Part shown: positions 13,087 through 19,703 of the stretch, piece after piece
Layout of the letters: each line of letters opens with the position of its first letter
Numbering within the stretch: position 1 is the first letter of the stretch
NCBI GenBank assembly: GCA_003022745.1
Contig: PXSU01000118.1
Span: 1 to 25,249 of the forward strand
Source of the DNA: Halobacteriales archaeon SW_9_67_25
GTDB lineage: Archaea > Halobacteriota > Halobacteria > Halobacteriales > Haloarculaceae
Direction: 5' to 3'
Length of the DNA stretch: 25,249 bases
Notes under the pieces: generated by a model
Databases searched by the model: none
Seen by the model: the letters and a program-made list of their open reading frames with translations, nothing else
Told to the model about the DNA's origin: nothing
Program-made: the position numbers and the translations under genes

Positions 13087-14478
13087 CTACTCGTCGCCGT
13101 ACTCGCCGAGTTCGCAGTCGGCGGCGGGGCCCTCGTCACACGCGTACTCGACGTCCTCGCGGGGCACCTGATTGACGATTTCCAACAGCTTCTGGTCGGT
13201 CTGTTCGCTCGCTGGGAGGCCACGCACCACCAGGATGCCACGCATGGACTGATGATCACACGCGCGCATCAGCGAGTCGCCGAGGCCGGTCCCGCCGTAC
13301 TGCCAGTCTTCCAGCGCCCGGATAACCTCGGGCGGGTAGAACGTCCCGGCGCGCTCGGCGCCGGCCGAGTAACTGAGCGCCGCCGAGTACGCCAGCCGGG
13401 CCGCATACGAGGGCACTTTGTCGTACTCGTCCTGGAAGGATTGGGTGAACGTCTGGGAGACATCGTCTTCGAGCTGCCAGGACCAGTCGGCCGTCCCGAA
13501 GATGCCGTCGATGCTGTCCGAGGCCGCCTGGGCCATCAGGCGGTTGTACAGCGGGACGACGATCTCCATGTCCTCGTCCAGTCCCGCTTCGAGTGCCTGT
13601 GGCAGCGAGTTCGCGGCGTCCAGTCCGTAGTGGACGAGCAGGAGCACGTCCGTCTCGTCGCGCGGGACGTCCGAGAGGAACGACGAGTAGTCAGACGTCC
13701 CGAGCGGCGTCGCAACCGATTCCGCCTGGGTCCAGCCTTCCGATTCGAGGAAGTCGCGCATCGAGTTGCGAACGGTCGAGCCCCAGGTGTAGTCGGCGTA
13801 CAGCTGGCGGAAGGTGAGGTCCTCGCCGTACTCCTCGCGCAGGACCGGCGCAAGCGCCTTGCCCGTCATGTGCGCCATGAACATCTCCCGGAACCCGTAC
13901 CTGACACAGGATTTCCCGGTCGTGTCGTTGGAGTGTGTCAGGGCAGACATGAAGATGGTGTTCTCCTGCTGGCCGAGTTTCTGCTGGGCGATGGCCACGG
14001 CCGAGGAGGAGCCGCCACTCCCCATGATGACGTTGTCCCTGTCGATCATCCGGGAGAAGGTCTGCCGGGCCTGGTCGGGGTCGGTCGCGCTGTCACCCTC
14101 GACACCGACGACTTCCCTGCCGAGCACGCCGTCGCCCGAGAGGTCGTCCCACATGTCCACCCAGCCGCCCCCGTTGTTGAGGTGTTTCACGGCGAGCTGG
14201 TAAGCCCGGAGTTCGTCGGCGCCTTCCTGGGAATACGGTCCGGACTGTGGCGGGATCCACCCGTAGGCGACCTCGTCTTCGCCCACGGGGTAGTTCCCGA
14301 GCGCCGGGTAGTCGTCGCCACCGTCGCCACCGCCACCGTCACCGCCGTCACCGTCGCCGTCGCCACCGTCACCGCCGTCGCCACCGCCGCCACCACAGCC
14401 GGCGAGGCCGATCATGCCGCCTGCACCGAGTCCTTTCAAAACGTTACGCCGGTCGAGTGTCGAGTCACGTCGCGTCAT
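13087..14478 (-). CDS. livJ: Tat-exported lipoprotein, branched-chain-type substrate-binding protein (463 aa)
   Basis: Captures the transported solute outside the cell and hands it to LivH/LivM. The N-terminus carries a twin arginine (RR at 10-11, RRNVLKG) and lipobox LAGC with Cys at 28, so export is by the Tat route with lipid anchoring. A Gly/Asp linker runs from about 29 to 56. The body shows YALG...VAYGWIPPQSGPYSQEG, the family pattern for LivJ/UrtA/AmiC-like receptors (Peripla_BP_6). The ATG at 14478 overlaps the stop of an upstream 65-aa frame (ATGA). The C-terminal half ends EYACDEGPAADCELGEYGDE, with two Cys that may form a disulfide. Ligand unknown; the family binds amino acids, amides, urea or carboxylates. 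Confidence 0.9.
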   Translation of the reverse strand: MTRRDSTLDRRNVLKGLGAGGMIGLAGCGGGGGDGGDGGDGDGDGGDGGGGDGGDDYPALGNYPVGEDEVAYGWIPPQSGPYSQEGADELRAYQLAVKHLNNGGGWVDMWDDLSGDGVLGREVVGVEGDSATDPDQARQTFSRMIDRDNVIMGSGGSSSAVAIAQQKLGQQENTIFMSALTHSNDTTGKSCVRYGFREMFMAHMTGKALAPVLREEYGEDLTFRQLYADYTWGSTVRNSMRDFLESEGWTQAESVATPLGTSDYSSFLSDVPRDETDVLLLVHYGLDAANSLPQALEAGLDEDMEIVVPLYNRLMAQAASDSIDGIFGTADWSWQLEDDVSQTFTQSFQDEYDKVPSYAARLAYSAALSYSAGAERAGTFYPPEVIRALEDWQYGGTGLGDSLMRACDHQSMRGILVVRGLPASEQTDQKLLEIVNQVPREDVEYACDEGPAADCELGEYGDE

Positions 14479-14672
14479 AGTTGGTCTGTCTGTCGCTGGT
14501 CGTCGAGAGACTGGTCGGCGACCCTCGCCCGGTCGCGTGTCGTTTCCCGTGGATCCGGGGGGATTTCGCTGGCACCGTGTCGGTCCACGCTCTCTCCTCT
14601 GGACGCCACTGCCGGCGATCCAGAACGCTTGCCCGCCGGGAAAACGACCCGTCCAGCCTCCTCGTAATCCAT
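14475..14672 (-). CDS. possible small leader gene of the importer operon (65 aa)
   Basis: ATG at 14672 reads MDYEEAGRVVFPAGKRSGSP and ends DDQRQTDQL, with an acidic and Arg-rich soluble composition. Its TGA overlaps the ATG of the binding-protein gene (ATGA). The TATA-like box CTTATTAG at 14700-14707 stands 28 nt upstream of this ATG, nearly the same spacing as between TATA and the leaderless ATG of the acetyl-CoA synthetase gene (26 nt), which shares the upstream element. So this frame, not the binding-protein gene, appears to be the first translated gene. It might be a leader peptide or coupling gene. No family recognised. Confidence 0.5.
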   Translation of the reverse strand: MDYEEAGRVVFPAGKRSGSPAVASRGESVDRHGASEIPPDPRETTRDRARVADQSLDDQRQTDQL

Positions 14673-14699
14673 GCAGCAAGCATGAACAGTGATGACTGC

Positions 14700-14730
14700 C
14701 TAATAAGGTTACCGCCTAACTATCATAATA
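14700..14730 (-). promoter_or_regulatory. promoter of the importer operon with shared upstream element
   Basis: On the minus strand the element TATTATGATAGTTAGG (14715-14730) is followed 7 nt later by CTTATTAG (14700-14707). It closely matches the acetyl-CoA synthetase promoter at 17727-17757 with the same spacing. Confidence 0.7.
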
Positions 14731-14836
14731 AACCGTGTGCGGCGCTGGCTTGGTGCCTTCGAGAGGAAAATCGACCTCTCGGGCTTGTGGGTTCACCCAG
14801 CGTGGCGGCGAGACGAGCGGCCTCCTGCGAACGGTA

Positions 14837-14844
14837 CTTATTAG
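14837..14844 (+). promoter_or_regulatory. TATA box of the UspA-type gene
   Basis: CTTATTAG with 24 nt to the ATG at 14869, consistent with a leaderless transcript. Confidence 0.55.
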
Positions 14845-14868
14845 TGCGCTGTCGGCAAGAATCCACCC

Positions 14869-15267
14869 ATGAAGGACGTACTCCTCGGGATCGACAAGAG
14901 CGAAGACCGGGCGACCGAGCTCGCAAAAACGGTCGTCGACCTGTTCGAAGAAGAGGCGCTACGGGTGCACCTGCTGCACGATTTCGTTGACAACCCCGAG
15001 GGGGCGTCGGTAACCCAGGTCGGTGCCATCCGCCGGGCCGAGGAGATTCTCGAGGAAAACGGGGTCGAGATCAAGTTGCACGAAGGCAGCGGCCATCCCG
15101 CCGACTCCATCATCGACACAGCAGAGAGACTGGATGTCGCCGCCATCTGTGTCGCCGGCCGCAAACGGTCGGCGACCGGCAAGCTCCTGTTCGGCAGCGT
15201 CTCCCAGGAGGTCATCCTCGGGACCGAACGCCCGGTGCTCGTCTGCAGCACCGGGGACGGCGAGTGA
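14869..15267 (+). CDS. universal stress protein (UspA family, 132 aa)
   Basis: A single-domain UspA-type protein in the cytoplasm. It starts MKDVLLGIDKSEDRATELAK, the classical first strand and loop, and carries GRKRSATGKLLFGSVSQEVI (about 103-122), with the ATP-binding pattern G-x2-x-x-x-G-x9-GS and the C-terminal strand RPVLVCSTG. Usp proteins bind ATP or other ligands and are induced by stress or starvation. Length is normal. It is divergent from the importer operon and leaderless from the TATA box at 14837-14844. Its partner and ligand are not known. Confidence 0.92.
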   Translation: MKDVLLGIDKSEDRATELAKTVVDLFEEEALRVHLLHDFVDNPEGASVTQVGAIRRAEEILEENGVEIKLHEGSGHPADSIIDTAERLDVAAICVAGRKRSATGKLLFGSVSQEVILGTERPVLVCSTGDGE

Positions 15268-15643
15268 TACTGCCGGCTGTAAGTGCGTGAAGATATTCGA
15301 CCGCACGGGAGGGCGTGACGCTGTCGAGACGGCAGTTCGGGACAGCAATCACTGTGAGTCCCGAAAACAGTCCATCCGGCGGTCGAACCGGGTCGTGTTC
15401 GGGACCCGGTACTTGGCCGGAGAGTACTGTGTCTCCGGTCAGCGACGCTAACCCCTCTAATTTCGGTTTTCTCTCGAAAATAGAAATAGACTTCCCCGAG
15501 GGCTTCCCGGCGATAATCGACCAACGTACCCGACTGGACCGTTCTGTGTCTGCGGTGGGCCTGGCGAAGCGCGAGTAGCCCGCCGACAAAACGGAAAAAC
15601 GGCTCGGAAATAGACAGGGTGAAACGCGACGCTAACCACTGTC
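15268..15643. other. gene-free region with hairpins
   Basis: No open frame here has the acidic composition of neighbours. It contains three consecutive stem-loops at 15336-15438 and an AGATATTCGACC site at 15291-15302, plus an AT-rich patch near 15455-15490. It separates the UspA-type gene from the end of the synthetase gene. Confidence 0.6.
15336..15438. other. three tandem hairpins downstream of the UspA-type gene
   Basis: TTCGGGAC/GTCCCGAA (15336-15365), ACCGGGTC/GACCCGGT (15387-15410) and CCGGAGA/TCTCCGG (15417-15438) are each perfect inverted repeats. They could be a structured RNA or a termination array. None overlaps a plausible coding frame. Confidence 0.45.
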
Positions 15644-15725
15644 ATACGGATTGCTGTCGTTCAGTACCGGATCGACCGCAGGATAGCGAGCGGTCGACCT
15701 GGAAAACAGCGACAGCAATCCGTAT
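15644..15725. repeat. 82-nt element with 16-bp perfect terminal inverted repeats (MITE-like)
   Basis: ATACGGATTGCTGTCG (15644-15659) is matched exactly by CGACAGCAATCCGTAT (15710-15725). An internal TCGACCGC/GCGGTCGA (15672-15679/15690-15697) makes a nested hairpin. The right end overlaps the last base of the synthetase stop codon. No target-site duplication is obvious. It could be a miniature mobile element, or a terminator hairpin. I believe similar ATACGGATTGCTGT repeats are frequent in Haloarcula-like genomes, but that needs a search. Confidence 0.6.
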
Positions 15726-17701
15726 CAGTCACCCTGGACTTTCTGCTGGATCTCGGAGACGACGTCGGGGTTGCGGAGGGTACTGGTGTCCCCGAGTTCG
15801 TCCTCGTTGGCGATGTCCTCTAACAGGCGGCGCATGATCTTCCCCGACCGTGTCTTGGGGAGTTCGTGGGTGAAGATGACCGCTTCCGGACGGGCGATGG
15901 GACCGATGGCCTCCTCAACGGCCTCGATAATCTCCTCCCGGAGTTCCTGGCTGCCCTCCTGGCCGTCTTCGGTGATGACGTAGGCGTAGACAGCCTCGCC
16001 TTTCATCTCGTGGTCGCCGCCGACGACGGCTGCCTCGGCGACGCCCTCGACTCCGACGATGGCCGACTCGATCTCCATGGTTCCCAGACGGTGGCCCGAG
16101 ACGTTGAGGACATCGTCGACCCGGCCGAGGACGGTGATGTAGCCGTCCCCGTCGAGTTTGGCGCCGTCCTCGGGGAAGTAGACCCACTGGTCGCGTTCGG
16201 GGACGGAGTACTCGTCCCAGTACTCGTCGATGAACCGCTCGTCGTTCTTGTACAGGGTGCGCAGCATACCCGGCCAGGGCCTGTTGACCACCAGGTAGCC
16301 GGCGCGACCGGCACCGACGGGGTCGCCGCTGGTGTCGACCACGTCGGCGCTGATCCCGGGCAGGGGCGGGCCAGCCGACCCGGGCTTCATGTTCTTGATG
16401 CCCGGCAGCGTCGTCACCATCATGCCGCCGGTCTCGGTCTGCCACCACGTGTCCACGATGGGACATTCCTCGTTGCCGATGTGCTTGTAGTACCACTTCC
16501 AGGCGCGGGGGTTGATGGGTTCGCCGACGGTCCCCAGGAGGCGCAGCGAGGAGAGGTCGTGGCGATCAGGGTACTCCGTGCCCCACTTCATGAACGCCCG
16601 GATCGCCGTCGGTGCTGTGTACAGCTGGTCGACGTCGTAGTCGTCGACAATCTGCCAGAGGCGGTCCTTGTCGGGGTAGTCCGGCGTCCCCTCGTACATC
16701 AGGCTCGTCGTGCCAAGCGCCAGCGGGCCGTAGACGATGTAGGAGTGGCCGGTGATCCACCCGATGTCCGCCGAACACCAGTAGGTGTCCTCGGGTTTGA
16801 CATCGAGCACTGCGTGGGAGGTCCAGCTGACGTAGGAGAGATAACCCCCCGTGGTGTGTTTGACGCCCTTGGGCTTGCCCGTCGTGCCGGAGGTGTACAT
16901 GAGAAAGAGCATGTCCTCGGCGTCGCGGGTGACGGGGTCGATGTCGGCGCCCTCGTGGTCGGCGAGGAGTTCGTCGTAGTCCACTTGGCCGTCGGCCAGG
17001 TCGTGTTCGAGGGCGTCACCGAGGCGGTCGACGACGACCGTGGTGGTGTCCTGGTCCACGCTAGCGAGGCCCTCGCTGGCCTTCGAGATGTGGTCGAGCG
17101 GGTCGCCACGCCGGTAGTAGCCGTCACACGTGACGAGATACTCCGAGTCGGCGGCGTTCATCCGCGTGGCCAGCGCGTCCGCCGAGAAGCCGGCGAACAC
17201 CACGGAGTGTGGCGCGCCGATGCGGGCACACGAAAGCATCGCGACCGGCAACTCGGGGATCATCGGCATGTACATCGTGACGACATCGTCCTCTTCGACG
17301 CCGAGTTCGCGCAGCGCGGCGGCACACTCGTTGACCTCCCGGTGGAGGTCCTCGTAGGTGTAGGTGCGCGTCTCCCCGAGTTCGCCGATCCACTCGATGG
17401 CGACCTCGTCGCCGCGGTCGTCGAGGTGACGGTCCAGACAGTTCGCCGAGGCGTTGAGTTTGCCGTTCACGAACCACTCGTAAAAGGGTTCCTCGCTGTC
17501 GTCCAGCACCTCGTCCCACTCTTTTTCCCAGTCCAGCAGGTTCGCGGCGCGCTCCCAGGCGTCCGGCCAGTTCTCCTCGAACTCCTCGTAGATGGCCGGG
17601 TCGGACACGTTCGCCTGCTCGACGAACGCCTCGGGCGGCTCGAACTCCTCTTGTTCCTCGAGCCGTGCTTCCAGTTCGACGTCGAGTTCCTCGTCAGACA
17701 T
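15725..17701 (-). CDS. acs: acetyl-CoA synthetase (AMP-forming), copy 1 (658 aa)
   Basis: Activates acetate with ATP and CoA to acetyl-CoA, AMP and pyrophosphate in the cytoplasm. It shows A3 YTSGTTGKPKG (269-279), A5 DTWWQTETG (417-425) with the Trp that favours acetate, GRVDD (527-530), and the C-terminal PKTRSGK with catalytic Lys 621, the residue often acetylated. The ATG at 17701 gives 658 residues, normal for the family. A leaderless transcript is likely (TATA at 17727-17734, 26 nt upstream), with an upstream element shared with the importer operon. Its paralogue (19704-21656) is on the same strand beyond a Bat-type regulator gene, so the cluster probably serves acetate or a related short carboxylate. 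Confidence 0.95.
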   Translation of the reverse strand: MSDEELDVELEARLEEQEEFEPPEAFVEQANVSDPAIYEEFEENWPDAWERAANLLDWEKEWDEVLDDSEEPFYEWFVNGKLNASANCLDRHLDDRGDEVAIEWIGELGETRTYTYEDLHREVNECAAALRELGVEEDDVVTMYMPMIPELPVAMLSCARIGAPHSVVFAGFSADALATRMNAADSEYLVTCDGYYRRGDPLDHISKASEGLASVDQDTTTVVVDRLGDALEHDLADGQVDYDELLADHEGADIDPVTRDAEDMLFLMYTSGTTGKPKGVKHTTGGYLSYVSWTSHAVLDVKPEDTYWCSADIGWITGHSYIVYGPLALGTTSLMYEGTPDYPDKDRLWQIVDDYDVDQLYTAPTAIRAFMKWGTEYPDRHDLSSLRLLGTVGEPINPRAWKWYYKHIGNEECPIVDTWWQTETGGMMVTTLPGIKNMKPGSAGPPLPGISADVVDTSGDPVGAGRAGYLVVNRPWPGMLRTLYKNDERFIDEYWDEYSVPERDQWVYFPEDGAKLDGDGYITVLGRVDDVLNVSGHRLGTMEIESAIVGVEGVAEAAVVGGDHEMKGEAVYAYVITEDGQEGSQELREEIIEAVEEAIGPIARPEAVIFTHELPKTRSGKIMRRLLEDIANEDELGDTSTLRNPDVVSEIQQKVQGD

Positions 17702-17726
17702 TGCACGTCTTGAATCACACAATTAC

Positions 17727-17757
17727 ATATTAAGAACGCCACCTAGCTATCCTAATA
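17727..17757 (-). promoter_or_regulatory. promoter of acs copy 1 with shared upstream element
   Basis: Minus-strand element TATTAGGATAGCTAGG (17742-17757), then 7 nt, then TATA-like CTTAATAT (17727-17734), then 25 nt to the ATG. It matches the importer promoter at 14700-14730 at 14 of 16 positions with identical spacing. Confidence 0.7.
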
Positions 17758-17783
17758 CTGACGACTATAGCTACGTGGAGATA

Positions 17784-17801
17784 TTCGACCCTGGGGTCGA
17801 A
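17784..17801 (-). terminator. hairpin just downstream of the regulator gene
   Basis: TTCGACC-CTGG-GGTCGAA is a perfect 7-bp stem with a four-base loop, 5 nt after the stop of the Bat-type regulator gene. It probably terminates that gene and sits upstream of the acs copy 1 promoter element. Confidence 0.4.
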
Positions 17802-17806
17802 ATCAC

Positions 17807-19552
17807 TCACATCGAGGGACTCTCGGCTTCGTCCTCGTCGAACAGCGCCGAGAGCAGTTTCTGCTGGGCGCGCCGGAGGTGGTTGTGCAGCGTCGGCGAG
17901 GAGACGTCCATCGACTCGGCGAGTTCCTCGGCAGTCGACCCCCGGGGCCACTCGAAGTACCCCGCGTGGTAGGCGGCCCGGAGCACGGAGGCCTGTTTCT
18001 CGGTGAGCCGCTGGGCCATCGACTCGCGGAAGCCGGTGGGCGTCTGCTCGGTCGGCGTCTCCTCCTGTTTGCTCCGGAGTTCGACCGAGTCGAAGCGGCG
18101 TTGCAGCGACTCGACGAGCGCGCGAACGTCGACGTTGGGGGCCACCTCGGCGACCAGCCTGGCGCGGCCGTCCTCGACGTTGATCGCCGGGATGGACCCG
18201 CCACGCTCGGTCAGCGGGAGCGTCGGCGACTCGCCCTCGATGACGAGTTCGAGGAGACCCCCCTCCTCGTAACTGCGGATCAGACGGGCGTCCCCGAGGC
18301 CATCCGCGTCGCCGATCCACTCGAGGGCGCGCTCGGCGGAGGCGCCCGTGACCGCGACAAAGCACAGCAGCGAGTGTGCGTCCGCGGCGACGATGCCTTC
18401 GAGTTCGAGCGCACACGACAGCGCCGAGGAGAGGTCGACGAGGACGCCGTCGTCGTACCCGAACGTCAGCGTCACGACGGTGTCACCGAACAGGAGCTGG
18501 CGGCGCTCGGTGGCGGTGATGGTGAGTCCGACGCGCCGGCCCAGATCCGACAGGAGGGTTCGCTCGGGGTCGTCGAACGCGCCCCGGTCCCTCGCGCGGG
18601 CGACGAGCGCCCCGTAGGTGGTCTCGCCGTGGACAAGCGGGATGGCCGCGAGCAGCCCCCGCTCTGTCGCCGTCGGCCGGGGCCGGTCCGGCGCGACGAG
18701 CACCCGTCCCGTCCGGAGTGCCTCCCGGATGACGCCCGTTTCGTTGGCGCCATCGAACCGGTCGGGGTCTGTACCTGCGTGGGCGCGGGCGACGACCCGG
18801 TCCCGGCGACGCTCTTCCTCCATCACCCAGGCCGCGGCGTAGCTGTCCGTCTCGACGAGTGCCCGGCAGACCGCTTCCTCGATATCCTCGCGCGAGGCGG
18901 CGGTCGAGAGCGCCTCGCCCACGCCGTCCAGCGTCGCGACAACGCCCCGCAACCGACCGGTCTCGGCGGTATCCGCCGCGTCGGCCACCTGCTCGAAGGC
19001 CGCCGCAATCTCGTCCCGGGACGGGGCGTCGGCGTCCGGGAGGAGGCCGTCGACACCCTCCCACCCACCGATGGCGGTCACGACCCGTGGGTCGACGCCG
19101 TGCTCAACCAGGAGGCGCCTGGCGAAGAACCGCCGGAGCGTCGAGGGGGTCACCGCGGACAGCGACGGCCGGCCGGTCCGGTCGGCGGCCCACTCGGCCA
19201 CCTCGCCGACGAGCATCTGGACCCGCCGTGGCGTCACGTCGACGACGGGTTCGTCCGATTCGATCCCGTTCGACCTGACGTACTGCCAGAAGTCCTGAGC
19301 GACGCGCGAGGGCACGTACGCCTCCCGCTGGCCGTCGCCCTCCCGGACGGTCAGGAAGTATCGCGTCGACCCCTCGTCGCCCTGGCTGGCGACGTCCCGG
19401 GGCCTGAGACGCGGTATCTCGGCCGCCCGCAGACCCACCTCGCCACACAGCCGCACTAGCAACTCCTCGCGGTGGGTCTCGGCCGACTGCCTGAGGTGCT
19501 CGTACTCGCGCTCGGTGAGCCGGACCCCCTCCCTGGCCGTGGTCTCGCTCAT
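17807..19552 (-). CDS. Bat-type (bacterioopsin-activator) HTH regulator with inactive integrase-like N-domain (581 aa)
   Basis: Probable transcriptional regulator. Residues about 10-172 resemble a tyrosine recombinase catalytic domain (GLRAAEIPRLRPRDV, then TLRRFFARRLLVEHGVDPRVV and IGGW) but lack the box II His-x-x-Arg (S-T-L-R), the GH histidine and the nucleophilic Tyr, so it should bind DNA or a partner rather than recombine. A GAF-like sensor (about 205-352) and a Bat-type domain (about 356-500) follow. The C-terminal HTH_10 (514-565) has LTEKQASVLRAAYHAGYFEWP and SSPTLHNHLRRAQQKLL, diagnostic for the Bat family. It lies between the two acetyl-CoA synthetase genes on the same strand, so it likely controls acetate or acyl-CoA metabolism. 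The start was chosen at the ATG after GTTTCG repeats. Confidence 0.88.
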   Translation of the reverse strand: MSETTAREGVRLTEREYEHLRQSAETHREELLVRLCGEVGLRAAEIPRLRPRDVASQGDEGSTRYFLTVREGDGQREAYVPSRVAQDFWQYVRSNGIESDEPVVDVTPRRVQMLVGEVAEWAADRTGRPSLSAVTPSTLRRFFARRLLVEHGVDPRVVTAIGGWEGVDGLLPDADAPSRDEIAAAFEQVADAADTAETGRLRGVVATLDGVGEALSTAASREDIEEAVCRALVETDSYAAAWVMEEERRRDRVVARAHAGTDPDRFDGANETGVIREALRTGRVLVAPDRPRPTATERGLLAAIPLVHGETTYGALVARARDRGAFDDPERTLLSDLGRRVGLTITATERRQLLFGDTVVTLTFGYDDGVLVDLSSALSCALELEGIVAADAHSLLCFVAVTGASAERALEWIGDADGLGDARLIRSYEEGGLLELVIEGESPTLPLTERGGSIPAINVEDGRARLVAEVAPNVDVRALVESLQRRFDSVELRSKQEETPTEQTPTGFRESMAQRLTEKQASVLRAAYHAGYFEWPRGSTAEELAESMDVSSPTLHNHLRRAQQKLLSALFDEDEAESPSM

Positions 19553-19580
19553 GTTTCGAACTGTTTCGTATATGCGAAAC
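19552..19580. promoter_or_regulatory. GTTTCG repeats at the regulator start
   Basis: TGTTTCG at 19552-19558 and 19562-19568 (exactly 10 bp apart) and an inverted CGAAAC at 19575-19580, between a TATA-like TATGTATG (minus, 19581-19592) and the ATG. The 10-bp spacing and position suit a repressor site, perhaps autoregulation. Confidence 0.45.
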
Positions 19581-19618
19581 GCCATACATAGCTCTTTCCC
19601 GGACAGTACGGCCCAATA

Positions 19619-19630
19619 GCGAATATTCGC
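19619..19630. repeat. 12-bp perfect palindrome upstream of the regulator
   Basis: GCGAATATTCGC lies about 70 nt upstream of the regulator ATG in the gap before acs copy 2 ends. It may be a binding site for a dimeric regulator. Confidence 0.35.
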
Positions 19631-19703
19631 GCGCCTGGTGGCCGACAGCGGTCGCATTCCCTTCGCCAAAAAAATTGAAAGGGAAATCCCGATCCGTTCG
19701 GGG

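Noticed and set aside
13087..14679. Longer receptor starting at ATG 14679
   Set aside because: It would bury the Tat signal and lipobox behind about 67 non-coding-like residues; the ATG at 14478 fits the signal peptide.
15866..17713. 615-codon open frame on the plus strand
   Set aside because: It is antisense to the well-conserved acetyl-CoA synthetase and reflects GC-rich codon bias only.
17879..19459. 526-codon plus-strand frame
   Set aside because: Antisense to the Bat-type regulator; no recognisable motif.
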